Shown here one piece after another: positions 29,523 to 38,435 of a stretch of DNA of 64,000 nt. The notes under the pieces were generated by a model. The model had not been told where the DNA came from and searched no databases. It saw only the letters and a program-made list of their open reading frames with translations. Numbering within the stretch: the first letter of the stretch is position 1; each line of letters opens with the position of its first letter. Source of the DNA: Bog-756 sp963806455 (GTDB taxonomy: Bacteria; Actinomycetota; Acidimicrobiia; Acidimicrobiales; RAAP-2). Where the stretch lies: the NCBI GenBank assembly GCA_963806455.1, contig CAWDXZ010000003.1:124001-188000 (forward strand), read 5' to 3'. The position numbers and the translations under genes are program-made.

Positions 29523-30017
29523 CTAGGACCGGATCAGACGCTCGATCCGGCCCGTGACCACGTCGTATCGCCACCCTTCGACCCGGACCTCTCGGGGGAG
29601 CAGTCCGCACCGGCGGACAGTGTCGACGTCACGGGCCAGGGCCTGGTCCGGATCGGGCATGGCCAGGAACTCACGCGCCTCCGCCTCGGGCCTGGTGCCG
29701 GCCGGGAGGTCGGCACGGATGGCCTCGTCGCTTCGATCGGCCAGGGCGCAGTCGGTGTGCTGCATGACGGCGATCCGGCGCACACCGAGGAAGTTGGTGG
29801 CCAGGATGAGCGAGCGCAACACGTCCTCGGTGACCCGTCCGCCCGCGTTCCGCAGGATCTTCGAGTCCCCCGGGACCAGCCCGAGCATGGCCAGCGGCTC
29901 GATGCGGCTGTCCATGCAGGTCACCAGGGCCAGCTCCTTCTTCGCCCGTGCCGGCAGTCCGGCCAAGGAGAAGGCCGAGGCGTACCCCTGGTTGGCGGCG
30001 AGGAGGTCCTCGAACAT
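29523..30017 (-). CDS. beta-class carbonic anhydrase
   Basis: A protein of about 164 residues that hydrates CO2 to bicarbonate. It contains the zinc motifs CMDSR (Cys and catalytic Asp-Arg dyad) and MQHTDC (His and Cys ligands), and GGRVTEDVLRSLILATNFLG between them. The short length fits the actinobacterial Rv1284-like subgroup. The ATG at 30017 gives the usual MFEDLLAANQGYA beginning. In-frame starts further upstream (for example 30089) add residues not typical of the family. It is upstream of the broken ctaG on the same strand and divergent from the Tat-protein gene. Confidence 0.87.
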   Translation of the reverse strand: MFEDLLAANQGYASAFSLAGLPARAKKELALVTCMDSRIEPLAMLGLVPGDSKILRNAGGRVTEDVLRSLILATNFLGVRRIAVMQHTDCALADRSDEAIRADLPAGTRPEAEAREFLAMPDPDQALARDVDTVRRCGLLPREVRVEGWRYDVVTGRIERLIRS

Positions 30018-30159
30018 GGCGAAAGCATGGCAGAGCTCGGGGTCCCCCCGCACGGCCACGGCGCACCGGAAAACCCCGACCACCGTCATCCAGGGGGGAG
30101 TCGGCGCCGTAGAGCCGGTACAGAGTTCGCGGCCCTTCGTTCCCTGCCTGGAGGCTTCC

Positions 30160-30468
30160 ATGAGCGAGTTCACCCGACGCACCTTCCTGAAGACCGGTTC
30201 GGCTGCCGTGGTGGCCGCCGGGGCACTGTCGGCTGTTCCGGCGCTTCCGGCCGCAGTCAACGCCTTCGACACCACCGCACCGGTCGATGCCGGGGCCGCC
30301 GAGTCCGCCGACGCCGACGCCGACGCCGGAGCCCCGTCGCTGGCGGAGCCGCTCATTGCCCACGTGCGGGACCTGGCCACCGGTGAGATCGGGCTGTTCA
30401 CCGGCACGAGGGAGATCACCGTCCTCGATCCGTCACTGGCCGCCCGCCTGCTGCGGTCCATCCGATGA
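30160..30468 (+). CDS. small Tat-exported protein
   Basis: A 102-residue protein. The N-terminus EFTRRTFLKTGSAAVVAAGA is a textbook twin-arginine signal, followed by a short mature part that is Asp/Ala-rich and ends in LIAHVRDLATGEIGLFTGTREITVLDP. This VRD-x-x-TGEI-x-x-x-GTRE pattern recurs in small actinobacterial secreted proteins of unknown role. It lies 97 bp before the DUF4331 gene on the same strand, likely in one operon. Confidence 0.75.
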   Translation: MSEFTRRTFLKTGSAAVVAAGALSAVPALPAAVNAFDTTAPVDAGAAESADADADAGAPSLAEPLIAHVRDLATGEIGLFTGTREITVLDPSLAARLLRSIR

Positions 30469-30565
30469 CCGGAGCGCCGGCCGCACCCACCCGTCCGGCC
30501 GACCCATCGTCCAACCCGTCCCGATTCGAACCCCGTCCCAACCCGACCAGAACCAGAGGTATGCC

Positions 30566-31996
30566 ATGTCATCCCATCGTGAAGCCCCGGAAATCTCGAA
30601 GGACCCCGTCGCCGACTCGACGGACCTCTACGCCTTCGTCTGCCCCGATCGTCCCGAGCGCGTGACGCTCATCGCCAACTACATCCCGTTGCAGGCTCCC
30701 GGCGGCGGCCCGAACTTCTACGAATTCGGCGACGACGTGCTCTACGAGATCAACATCGACAATGACGGGGACGCCATCGCCGACATCCGCTACCAGTTCC
30801 AGTTCACCAGCGAGATCACCAACCCGAACACGTTCCTGTACAACACCGGTCCCATCAATCGCCTCGACGACCCGACCTGGAACCGCCGCCAGACCTACTC
30901 GGTGACCCGGGTGGTCTCCGGCCAGGCTCCGCAGCTGTTGGCTTCGGGAGTCCCCTGCCCCCCGTGCAACATCGGGCCCCTGTCGACGCCCGACTACCTG
31001 CACCTGGTCGACCAGGCCACCACCGGCATCGCTCCGGGCACCCGGGTCTTCGCCGGCCAACGCGCCGAGGGCTTCTATGTCGACCTCGGGGCCGTCTTCG
31101 ACCTCGGCGACCTGAGGCCGTTCGAACAGGACCACAACAGCTTCGGGCTGGCCGACACCGGTCTCGGTCAGATGGCCGCCGGGGTCAACTCGACCGCCGG
31201 GGTGAACGTCCACAGCATCGCCATCCAGGTCCCGATCCGCGACCTCACCGCCGATGGGCTCGAGCCCAAGGCCGTGACCAGCCCCACTGCCGTGCTGGGC
31301 ATCTGGACCACGGCCAGCCGACAGAAGGCCCGGGTCTTCGAGGGGAGTCCCGGCGCCAACGTGAACTCGGGGCCGTTCACCCAGATCTCACGCCTGGGGA
31401 ATCCGTTGTTCAACGAGGTGCTGGTGCCTCTGGCGGCCAAGGACTACTGGAACTCCCAACCCCCCAACCTGGACAGCCAGTTCGCCCGTTATGTGGCCAA
31501 CCCCGAATTGGCCGGACTGCTCCCGGTCCTGTACCCGGGGGTCTTCCCCCAGCTGGCCGCCTTCAACGAGACGGCCGCCCCCCGGGCGGACCTGCTGGCC
31601 GTGCTGCTCACCGGCATCCCGACCGGCGTCGTGCCCGGCTTTCAGAACTTCACCGGTCCCACCCAGGCCGACATGCTGCGGCTCAACGTCTTCATCCCAC
31701 CGACCACCACCGGGATCTCCAACCTCGGCCTCGTCGGCGGCGACCCGGCCGGGTTCCCGAACGGCCGGCGGGTCTTCGACGACGTCGCCACCATCGAGCT
31801 TCGGGCCATCGCCGGTGCCACCCTTCCCCTCGTCGACCCGTCCTTCAAGCCCGATGCCGCCGCCGCCGCTGTCTCCATGGGGCTCACGTCCGGGCCGACG
31901 GACCTCACCGCCATGGGCACCGAGCACTATCTGGGCGAGTTCCCCTACCTGGGCACACCCATCTCGGGGTTCGCCGCCCTGACTCCGGCGGGCTGA
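30566..31996 (+). CDS. DUF4331 family protein
   Basis: A 476-residue protein with the DUF4331 signatures MSSHREAPEISKDPVADSTD at the start, LYAFVCPDRPERVTLIANYIP, and FYEFGDDVLYEINIDNDGD. Near the C-terminus FPYLGTPISGF is also typical. Family members are usually secreted or periplasmic, with unknown function; no signal peptide is visible here. The ATG at 30566 follows AGAGGTATGCC, the same 14-nt initiation context as the gene at 9632. It forms a probable operon with the small Tat protein upstream and the unknown gene 3 bp downstream. Confidence 0.85.
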   Translation: MSSHREAPEISKDPVADSTDLYAFVCPDRPERVTLIANYIPLQAPGGGPNFYEFGDDVLYEINIDNDGDAIADIRYQFQFTSEITNPNTFLYNTGPINRLDDPTWNRRQTYSVTRVVSGQAPQLLASGVPCPPCNIGPLSTPDYLHLVDQATTGIAPGTRVFAGQRAEGFYVDLGAVFDLGDLRPFEQDHNSFGLADTGLGQMAAGVNSTAGVNVHSIAIQVPIRDLTADGLEPKAVTSPTAVLGIWTTASRQKARVFEGSPGANVNSGPFTQISRLGNPLFNEVLVPLAAKDYWNSQPPNLDSQFARYVANPELAGLLPVLYPGVFPQLAAFNETAAPRADLLAVLLTGIPTGVVPGFQNFTGPTQADMLRLNVFIPPTTTGISNLGLVGGDPAGFPNGRRVFDDVATIELRAIAGATLPLVDPSFKPDAAAAAVSMGLTSGPTDLTAMGTEHYLGEFPYLGTPISGFAALTPAG

Positions 31997-31999
31997 CCG

Positions 32000-32440
32000 G
32001 TGAAGGATCGGCCGGCCTCAGAACCGACTCCCGGCCCCAGTGGTGAGGGGACAGTGGTGCTCGACATCGGCGGCGACCGTGGTGCCCTGGTGGTGTGGGT
32101 GCCACCGTCACTCGACGGTCACGAGCTCGAGCTCCGCCGGGTGGAGGTGCCTTGGCAGGGGCGCCATACCGCCGTCCGGCCCCGCGACCTCGGCATCGGG
32201 CGTCGCTTCGCCGCGGTGTTCGGAACCCTGGTGGAGGGCCGCTACCAGGCGCGGGTCCGGGGCACCGACTCCCCGCCGGTCATCGAGGCCGAGGTGGCCG
32301 GGGGGAGCATCGCCGAGGTTGTCTGGCCCGGCCGGCCGCTTGGGCCTTCTCCGCCACCCTCAGTCGAGCCCGAGCACCCGAAGCGCGTTGGTCCGGAGGA
32401 ACTTGGGCCAGACGTCGTCCTTGAACCCGACCGTCGGTAG
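32000..32440 (+). CDS. hypothetical protein downstream of DUF4331
   Basis: A 146-residue protein starting with GTG 3 bp after the DUF4331 stop. The core VVLDIGGDRGALVVWVPPSLDGHELELRRVEVPW...VFGTLVEGRYQAR...GGSIAEVVWP is a regular all-beta fold seen in small actinobacterial proteins of unknown role. The Pro/Glu-rich C-terminal tail overlaps the 3' end of the convergent amidohydrolase gene by 81 bp, so the true end could be shorter if an error is present. Tight spacing suggests it works with DUF4331. Confidence 0.6.
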   Translation: MKDRPASEPTPGPSGEGTVVLDIGGDRGALVVWVPPSLDGHELELRRVEVPWQGRHTAVRPRDLGIGRRFAAVFGTLVEGRYQARVRGTDSPPVIEAEVAGGSIAEVVWPGRPLGPSPPPSVEPEHPKRVGPEELGPDVVLEPDRR

Positions 32441-33235
32441 CTCCGTCATGATGCGCTCCAGCGAGAGGCCCATCGGGAAGTAGCCGGCGTAGATGATCTT
32501 GTCGGCACCGCGGGTGTTGGCGTAGTCGATGATGTCCGGTGAGTAGTAGCGGGGAGCGAACGCGCTGGTGGAGAAGTGCAGGCCCGGCCACTTGAGCATC
32601 AGCTTCACCATCAGCGCGGTCCACGGCTCGCACCCGTGCCTGGTCACGAAGACGAGGTCGGGGAAGTCGAACATGACCTCGTCGATGAGCTCGACGTGCT
32701 GGCAGGCGGCCTTGAGGCGCGGCCCCGGGATGCCGGCACAGCAGAAGATGGGGATGTCCAGCTCGACGCACTTGGCATAGATCGGGTACATCAGCTTGTC
32801 GTTGATGGGGACCTGGGGAAAGGTCCCGGCCGGAAAGACGCCGACGGCCCGAACGCCGAAGGTCTCGTGCTCGCGGACCAGCCGGGCGATCCCCTCCATG
32901 CCATCGTTGGGGTCGGCGTTGGCGCAGGGGATGAACCGGTCCGGGAAGCGCCGAAGTGCCTCGACCCCGGCGCCCGAACGGGCGCCCACTCCGATCAGTC
33001 CCCGCTCGACCCCCCAGCGGTCCATCTCCCCGAGCGTCACCGCGATGGGGTCGGCCGAGCCCTCGAGCTCCTTGCCGGGGACGTCCTTGAAGATGTACTC
33101 CACCGGGAAGCCGAACTCCTCGCGTGACTCCACGTCCTTCGCCTGCCGGGTGATGAAGCGGTACGCCTCTTTCATGTCGGGGTGCGGGAACCCGATCATG
33201 GTGTCCACCACGCCCACGTCCTTCGGCATCCCCAT
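32360..33235 (-). CDS. amidohydrolase-2-like TIM-barrel protein, degenerate active site
   Basis: A 291-residue protein of the amidohydrolase_2 family. Recognisable blocks are MYPIYAKCVELDIPIFCCAGIPGPR, VMFDFPDLVFVTRHGCEP (metal-site His region) and LMLKWPGLHFSTSAFAPRY. At the position of the usual catalytic Asp (FASDHPFL in its paralogue at 38428) it has YAGYFPMG, so that Asp is missing. The N-terminal HxH is also absent. It is clearly paralogous to the gene at 38428-39246. It could be a non-catalytic or decarboxylase-like variant. Confidence 0.75.
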   Translation of the reverse strand: MGMPKDVGVVDTMIGFPHPDMKEAYRFITRQAKDVESREEFGFPVEYIFKDVPGKELEGSADPIAVTLGEMDRWGVERGLIGVGARSGAGVEALRRFPDRFIPCANADPNDGMEGIARLVREHETFGVRAVGVFPAGTFPQVPINDKLMYPIYAKCVELDIPIFCCAGIPGPRLKAACQHVELIDEVMFDFPDLVFVTRHGCEPWTALMVKLMLKWPGLHFSTSAFAPRYYSPDIIDYANTRGADKIIYAGYFPMGLSLERIMTELPTVGFKDDVWPKFLRTNALRVLGLD

Positions 33236-33361
33236 GCCAGCACCCTCCCCGGACCGGCCGAGCGCCCCGATCCCCTCGGGTGCGGCCGATTGCGGATGCT
33301 ACCCGAGGCGCACACCGGGCTGTCGGGCGAGCTCACCGGCCGCGGTGGCTAGCCTCGGCCC

Positions 33362-33733
33362 ATGACCGACGCCGACGACGACGGGATCACCATCTTCCAC
33401 AACCCCCGGTGCTCCAAGTCCCGCCGGGCCCTGGCCCTGATCGAGGCGCGCCAGGTGCCGTACACGGTGGTCGACTACCTGAGGACGCCGCCCGATCGGC
33501 GGACGCTCGAGTCCATCGTGGAGCGTCTCGGCACCTCCCCCGCCGAGCTGGTCCGGACAGGCGATGCCGGCTTCGCCGACCTGGCTGTCGACCCGGGCGC
33601 ACTCTCGTCACCGGAGCGGGTGGTCGAGCTCCTGACCGAGCATCCCGAGCTGATCCAGCGCCCGCTGGTGGTCCGCGGCGAACGAGTGCTCATCGCCCGG
33701 CCGCCGGAACTAGTGGCCGAGCTGTTCGCCTGA
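33362..33733 (+). CDS. arsC: ArsC-family arsenate reductase (glutaredoxin type)
   Basis: A 123-residue thioredoxin-fold protein that would reduce arsenate using glutathione/glutaredoxin-like thiols. ITIFHNPRCSKSRRAL places catalytic Cys17 in the CxxS-type motif; the conserved Arg/Pro segment IQRPLVVRGERVLIARPPE follows. Length and layout are normal. No other ars gene is nearby, so the role may be general (ArsC/Spx-like). Confidence 0.88.
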   Translation: MTDADDDGITIFHNPRCSKSRRALALIEARQVPYTVVDYLRTPPDRRTLESIVERLGTSPAELVRTGDAGFADLAVDPGALSSPERVVELLTEHPELIQRPLVVRGERVLIARPPELVAELFA

Positions 33734-33828
33734 CCGGTGCCGGCCTCGCGGAGACGGTCGCCCGCCTCGGCCCGGACAGGGCCGGTGCTACCGTTTCCCG
33801 GCCCCACCCCCCGCCCGAAGGAGCTGTC

Positions 33829-34767
33829 GTGACCCCCGAGGGAGCCACCGAGGACGACGTACGGCCCGGGCCGCGGCCCGCGAACCTCCGACTGGGCATC
33901 ACCACCCCCGTGCTCACCATGCTCCCCGGTGCCCACGCCCGATGGGAGCAGGACGGCACCGTCGAGGACGTGGTGGCCGTGGCCCGGGCCGCCGACCGGC
34001 TCGGGTACCACCATCTGACCTGCAGCGAGCACGTGGTCATCCCGACCGACGTGGCGGCCGTGCGGGGCAGCCGCTACTGGGACCCGCTGGCCACCTTCGG
34101 CCACCTGGCCGCCTTCACCACCCGGATCCGCCTGGCCACAAATGTGCTGGTGCTCGGGTACCACCACCCCCTCGAGATCGCCAAGCGCTACGGCACCCTC
34201 GACCAGATCAGCCGGGGCCGGCTCATCCTCGGCCTGGGGGTCGGCTCCCTCGAGGAGGAGTTCGATCTGCTGGGCGCCCCCTTCGCCGACCGTGGGCCGC
34301 GGGCCGACGAGGCACTGTCGGCCCTCCGGGCATCGCTCTCCGAACCCCGCCCGCGCTACGACGGGGAGTACTACCGGTACTCGGACGTGGTCATGGACCC
34401 GTGCGCCCTCCAGGCCTCGGTACCGCTGTGGATCGGCGGCCGGACCGCCCGTTCGTTGCGCCGGGCGGTGGAGCTGGGCGACGGATGGGTGCCGTTCGGG
34501 ATCCGCGCCGGCGACATCGGCACCATGATGGCCACCGCCCGGGCCACCGAGGCCTGGGCGGCGCGGCGGGCCCCCCTCGAGGTCGTGCTCCAGAACGGCC
34601 GGCCGGCCGACCCGGTGGGCGATCCCGACGGAGCGCGCGCCATGGTCGACCGGCTGGTCCGGGCCGGCGCCACCGGGTTGCAGCTGCGCTTCGTCCACCA
34701 TTCGCTCTCGCACTATCTCGAGCAGCTCGAGGCCCTGGCCGAGCTGGTCGGAACGGAGGCACCGTGA
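33829..34767 (+). CDS. LLM-class F420-dependent oxidoreductase
   Basis: A 312-residue bacterial-luciferase-like TIM barrel. NLRLGITTPVLTMLPGAHARW opens the barrel, and ADRLGYHHLTCSEHVVIP, RIRLATNVLVLGYHHPLEIAKRY, LDQISRGRLILGLGVGSLEEEF and VPLWIGGRTARSLRRA are diagnostic. Actinobacterial members commonly use coenzyme F420 for redox reactions on xenobiotics or secondary metabolites; flavin use is possible. The GTG at 33829 follows AAGGAGCTGTC. It is 19 bp ahead of the EthD-like gene, in a probable operon. Confidence 0.88.
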   Translation: MTPEGATEDDVRPGPRPANLRLGITTPVLTMLPGAHARWEQDGTVEDVVAVARAADRLGYHHLTCSEHVVIPTDVAAVRGSRYWDPLATFGHLAAFTTRIRLATNVLVLGYHHPLEIAKRYGTLDQISRGRLILGLGVGSLEEEFDLLGAPFADRGPRADEALSALRASLSEPRPRYDGEYYRYSDVVMDPCALQASVPLWIGGRTARSLRRAVELGDGWVPFGIRAGDIGTMMATARATEAWAARRAPLEVVLQNGRPADPVGDPDGARAMVDRLVRAGATGLQLRFVHHSLSHYLEQLEALAELVGTEAP

Positions 34768-34786
34768 ACAGGGTCTGGGTGACATC

Positions 34787-35530
34787 ATGAACCGGGTCAA
34801 GGTCGGGTTCTTCTCACTGACCAAGCACTCGACGGGCGGCGACGACCGGCCGTACCTCGAGTGGCACCAGTTGGACCACATGCCCGAGCAGTATCAGCTG
34901 CCCGGCCTGGTGGCCGGGCAACGGTGGGCCTCCACTCCGTCCTGCCGGGCGGTCCGGGCCGTCGAGACCGACGACTGGACGCTGGTCGAGCACGTGGTCT
35001 GTTATCTGATGGGCAACCCGGTGGACGAGACGATCGACGAATTCCTCACGCTCGGCCGCCACCTCGCCGAGCTGGGGCGCTTCCCCCACGCCATGCCGAC
35101 CCAGTACGCCGGGGCGCTCCGACTGCTCGAGGCCCATGCGGCCCCCCGGGTGCTGGTCTCCGATGAAGTCGTTCCCTTCCGGCCCCACCGGGGCATCTAC
35201 CTCGTCGTCGAAGAACCGACCGAACGCACCGCCCAGGCTGCCTTCCTGCAGCGGCGTCACGCCGAGCTCATTCCCGAACTGGTGTCGGTGCCGGGTGTGG
35301 CCGGGGCGTGGACCTTCGCCACCAGTCCGGCCATCCGCCGGCCCAACTTCACCCCGGGCGAGTACCGGATGACCCTCTGCTACCTCGACGGAGACCCGGC
35401 CGAGGTCGGTGGGCGCCTCCAGCCCCTGATGGCCCGGATCTCGGCGGCCGAGCCCGTCCGGCTGCTGCTGGCTGCACCCTTCGAGTCGCTGGTCCGGTGG
35501 GATTGGGACCGGTTCGCCCCGTCCAGTTGA
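34787..35530 (+). CDS. EthD-like dimeric alpha/beta-barrel protein
   Basis: A 247-residue protein with two ferredoxin-like halves. The first is VKVGFFSLTKHS, YLEWHQLDHMPEQYQLPGLVAGQRW, a pattern of EthD/antibiotic-biosynthesis-monooxygenase folds. The second is GIYLVVEEPTERTAQAAFLQRRHAELIPELVSVPGVAGAWTF. Such proteins often bind or rearrange aromatic or ether substrates. It follows the LLM oxidoreductase gene by 19 bp, so they likely share a pathway. No catalytic residue can be assigned. Confidence 0.72.
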   Translation: MNRVKVGFFSLTKHSTGGDDRPYLEWHQLDHMPEQYQLPGLVAGQRWASTPSCRAVRAVETDDWTLVEHVVCYLMGNPVDETIDEFLTLGRHLAELGRFPHAMPTQYAGALRLLEAHAAPRVLVSDEVVPFRPHRGIYLVVEEPTERTAQAAFLQRRHAELIPELVSVPGVAGAWTFATSPAIRRPNFTPGEYRMTLCYLDGDPAEVGGRLQPLMARISAAEPVRLLLAAPFESLVRWDWDRFAPSS

Positions 35531-35542
35531 CCGTGCTCGCCC

Positions 35543-36307
35543 TCAGCCCGTCCCGAGGGCGTACACCACCGTGACCTGAGCGGTGGCCTGCTGCGTGCCG
35601 GGCTCGAGCGGCACCGGGTGGTCGGCCGGCCCGGCCGAGTTGAGCACGAAGCCCGCTTGGGTGAGCGGCACCAGGCCGGTGGTGGTGTCGCTGATCGAGC
35701 AGATGTCACGGAGCGAGGTCGCCGCGGCCCGGGCCATGGCCCGGGCGTGGGCAACGGCGGCGGTGTCGATGACCTGGCCGGCGTGGACCAGATCGTGAAG
35801 CGTCACGATCTGGGTGTTCGACACCTGGTAGCCGGAGATGCCCCCGGTGGGCGTGAACGTGGGTGCGACCGAGAATGCGGTCGATCGGACCTCTCCGGGC
35901 GCCACGCCCGAGGTGGCCAACGAGCCCGTCATGGTCGCCGCCGGCTGTTGGCATCCGACAGGGCGGCCGCCGCCGTGGCGTCGTCGACCCGGACGCCGAG
36001 GCTGATGGTCAGGGTGTCCGGGGGGGGCCGAAGCTCCGCCGGTGGCCTCGACCGTCACCTTCGGCGCGGAGGGCACACAGCCCGGAGGGGCGGCCGGCGG
36101 CGTGGTGGAGGCGGCCGCCCCTCCGCCGCGGGCGAGACCCACCCCCAGCCCGCCGAGGAGCACCCCGACCGCCACCAGCCCGGCGGCCCGGGCCGGCCAA
36201 CGGCGGTGGGCGGGCCACGCCCCCCCGTCGGGATGGGGCCTTCCGGGCCGGGGGGAGGGTCGTTGGCAGTGGGCACGGCGGCTCCTCGAGAGGTGGATGG
36301 TACTCAT
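35543..36307 (-). CDS. SIMPL-domain (DUF541) protein, two compensating frameshifts
   Basis: About 254 residues as read. The N-terminus is basic with one hydrophobic segment (AAGLVAVGVLLGGLGVGLARG), so the protein is secreted or anchored. Then KVTVEATGGASAPP begins the SIMPL domain. In a run of eight G at 36020-36027 the frame slips: removing one base restores DTLTISLGVRVDDATAAAALSDANSR. Near 35940 one added base rejoins the given frame at AATMTGSLATSGVAPGEV. The rest (ISGYQVSNTQIVTLHDL, AQVTVVYAL) is normal SIMPL sequence. The middle about 25 residues as translated are therefore wrong if the indels are errors. Function of the family is unclear. Confidence 0.75.
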   Translation of the reverse strand: MSTIHLSRSRRAHCQRPSPRPGRPHPDGGAWPAHRRWPARAAGLVAVGVLLGGLGVGLARGGGAAASTTPPAAPPGCVPSAPKVTVEATGGASAPPGHPDHQPRRPGRRRHGGGRPVGCQQPAATMTGSLATSGVAPGEVRSTAFSVAPTFTPTGGISGYQVSNTQIVTLHDLVHAGQVIDTAAVAHARAMARAAATSLRDICSISDTTTGLVPLTQAGFVLNSAGPADHPVPLEPGTQQATAQVTVVYALGTG

Positions 36308-36398
36308 CCCGTCCCTACGACCGAGGGTGGCGCCCGGTTGACATCGAAGGCTGACCCCGGGCGTTCGCCCCCGTCGCCCGTCGCGGGCCCACCGCCGC

Positions 36399-36890
36399 TC
36401 AGGCGACGCTCTCCGGCCGCTGACGGCGCTTCCGCAGGGACCGGACGATGGAAGCCTCGATCAGCTTGTCGTTGTCCTTGGAGATGAAGGCGTGGACCCG
36501 CCGCTCGAGGAGGGCCCGCATGAACGGGTTGAACACCTCATAGGTCTCACGGAAGTGGACCCGGGTCCGGCCGCCGCCGTGGTCCTCCAGGCTCGTCCAG
36601 CCCGACGCCCGCGACCACAGTGGCTTGCCGATGGCGTCGTACCGCCACGACACCGGCCGCTTCGACTCCGTGATCCACTCCCAGGACTGGGCCCTGCCCT
36701 TGGACAGGAGGTACTTCGGGACCGGGAACACGCAGTGCCGGACCAGTCCGTTCCCGTCCTCGTCGCCCTGGTGGTAGATCTCGATCTTGTACTGGTCGGT
36801 GTCCACGCCGGCGCGCGTCCGCTCCCAGATCACATCCCAGACCTCCTCGGGCGACCCGTCCACAACGAAGTCGAATCGGTGGTCCTGCAT
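36399..36890 (-). CDS. SRPBCC-fold protein
   Basis: A 163-residue START/SRPBCC-type protein: HRFDFVVDGSPEEVWDVIW opening, SWEWITESKRPVSWRYDAIG, GRTRVHFRETYEVFNPFMRALLERRVHAFI with a long C-terminal helix. It lies 15 bp after the acyl-CoA synthetase gene and is the third gene of an apparent operon with that gene and an amidohydrolase. Probably binds a hydrophobic intermediate. Confidence 0.78.
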   Translation of the reverse strand: MQDHRFDFVVDGSPEEVWDVIWERTRAGVDTDQYKIEIYHQGDEDGNGLVRHCVFPVPKYLLSKGRAQSWEWITESKRPVSWRYDAIGKPLWSRASGWTSLEDHGGGRTRVHFRETYEVFNPFMRALLERRVHAFISKDNDKLIEASIVRSLRKRRQRPESVA

Positions 36891-36905
36891 GGTCTCTCCT
36901 CTCGT

Positions 36906-38435
36906 TCAGCGCGCCCGGTCCTCGACCATGGCCGCCAGCTGCGACTTCAAGACCTTGCCACCGGCGTTCCTCGGGAGCTCGGCGAGGAAGGTGATCCGTC
37001 GCGGCACCTTGTAGTCGGCAAGACGCTCCCCGGCGTAGCGCTGCAACTCGTCGCCGGACAGCGACCGCCCCGGCCTGACGACGACGAACGCCGCCACGTC
37101 CTCTCCCAGGACATCGTGGGGCACGGCGACCACCGCCGCCTCGACCACCGCCGGATGGGCGTGAAGGGCCGCCTCCACGTCGTCGGCGTAGACGTTCATG
37201 CCCCCGCGGACGATCATCTCCTTCTTGCGGCCAACGATGTAGAGGTACCCGTCGCCATCCAGATAACCGAGGTCCCCGCTGTGCAGCCAGCCGCCCTCCC
37301 ACATGCGGGCGGTGGCCTCGGGGTCCTTGTAGTACTCCCGATGACCGCTCGGGTTGCGGGTGACGACCTCGCCGACAGTGCCGGGTGGACAGGGTGCGCC
37401 GTCGTCGTCCACCACCTGCACCTCCACCGCCGGCCTGGGCCTGCCCACCGCACCGGGATGGGTGCGGGCCCCTTCCGGGTCCATCGAGAAGGTGGCGTGG
37501 CCGCCTTCGGTCATGCCGTAGCTGTTGAGCACGGCGGCGCCGGGCAGCCTGGCCTGGAGGCGCTGCAGGGTGGTTGGTGGCAGGGGGGCGCTCCCCAGGA
37601 TCACCCGCCGGAGACTGGTGAGATCGGCGAAGTCAAAACGCGGGTGGTGGATCAGCAGTTGGGCCATGGCCGGCACCACGAACGCGATCACCGGACGCTC
37701 CTGCTCCACGGTATCGAGCCACCGGCCCGGGTCGAATCTCGGCAGGTAGAGGACGGTCATGCCGGCCTTCATGGGATTGTAGATGAACCCCAGGCCGGCC
37801 AAGGTGAACACCGGTGTCGCCGTCAACCACGAGGCCCCGGTCCATTCCGGGCGGGCGTTCGGGAGGAGGGCCACGTTGCCGTGCCGGACGGCGACACCCT
37901 TCGGCCTGCCGGTGGTCCCCGAGGTGTACATCACATCAGCCAGGTCCTGGTCGGTGACGGGCTCTTGGAGGGGCGTGTCCTCGTCGGCCTTCAGGTCCTC
38001 GATGTCCACTGTCGCCGCCGGGCCCACCCCCTGCACCGTGGCCACCAGGCCCAGGGAGGGGAGGGTGCCGATCAGGGGATGGATGCCCGGCGCGAGCGAC
38101 CCGCTGGCCACGACGGCGCTCACCCCGGCATGCTCCAGGATGCCCCGTGCCTCAGGGGGGGACAAACGGTTGTTCATGGGCACCGAGACCGCCCCGAGTT
38201 TGTGCACTGCGCTGTAGGTGACGATGAAGTCGAGGATGTGCTCGGCCTCGAGGAAGATGGCGACCAGGTCGCCTTTGGCCGTCCCCCGCTGATGCAGCCC
38301 ATGGGCCAGCCGATTCGACTCGCGCTCCCACCGGTCGAAGGTGATCGATGATCCGTCACCGAGGTTGGTGTAGGCCACCTCCTCCGGGAAGGCCGCCGCC
38401 ATCCACCGGAGCTGGTCGGTCTGCAGGTCAACCAT
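36906..38435 (-). CDS. AMP-forming acyl-CoA synthetase (class I adenylating enzyme)
   Basis: A 509-residue ligase that activates a carboxylic acid to acyl-AMP and then acyl-CoA. The phosphate loop is MYTSGTTGRPKGVAV. NSYGMTEGGHATF, SGDLGYLDGDGYLYIVGRKKEMIVRGGMNVYADDVEAAL and a final PRNAGGKVLKSQL (catalytic Lys) are all intact. Usual family length. The start overlaps the amidohydrolase gene end by 8 bp. Substrate (fatty, aromatic or terpenoid acid) cannot be told from sequence. Confidence 0.93.
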   Translation of the reverse strand: MVDLQTDQLRWMAAAFPEEVAYTNLGDGSSITFDRWERESNRLAHGLHQRGTAKGDLVAIFLEAEHILDFIVTYSAVHKLGAVSVPMNNRLSPPEARGILEHAGVSAVVASGSLAPGIHPLIGTLPSLGLVATVQGVGPAATVDIEDLKADEDTPLQEPVTDQDLADVMYTSGTTGRPKGVAVRHGNVALLPNARPEWTGASWLTATPVFTLAGLGFIYNPMKAGMTVLYLPRFDPGRWLDTVEQERPVIAFVVPAMAQLLIHHPRFDFADLTSLRRVILGSAPLPPTTLQRLQARLPGAAVLNSYGMTEGGHATFSMDPEGARTHPGAVGRPRPAVEVQVVDDDGAPCPPGTVGEVVTRNPSGHREYYKDPEATARMWEGGWLHSGDLGYLDGDGYLYIVGRKKEMIVRGGMNVYADDVEAALHAHPAVVEAAVVAVPHDVLGEDVAAFVVVRPGRSLSGDELQRYAGERLADYKVPRRITFLAELPRNAGGKVLKSQLAAMVEDRAR

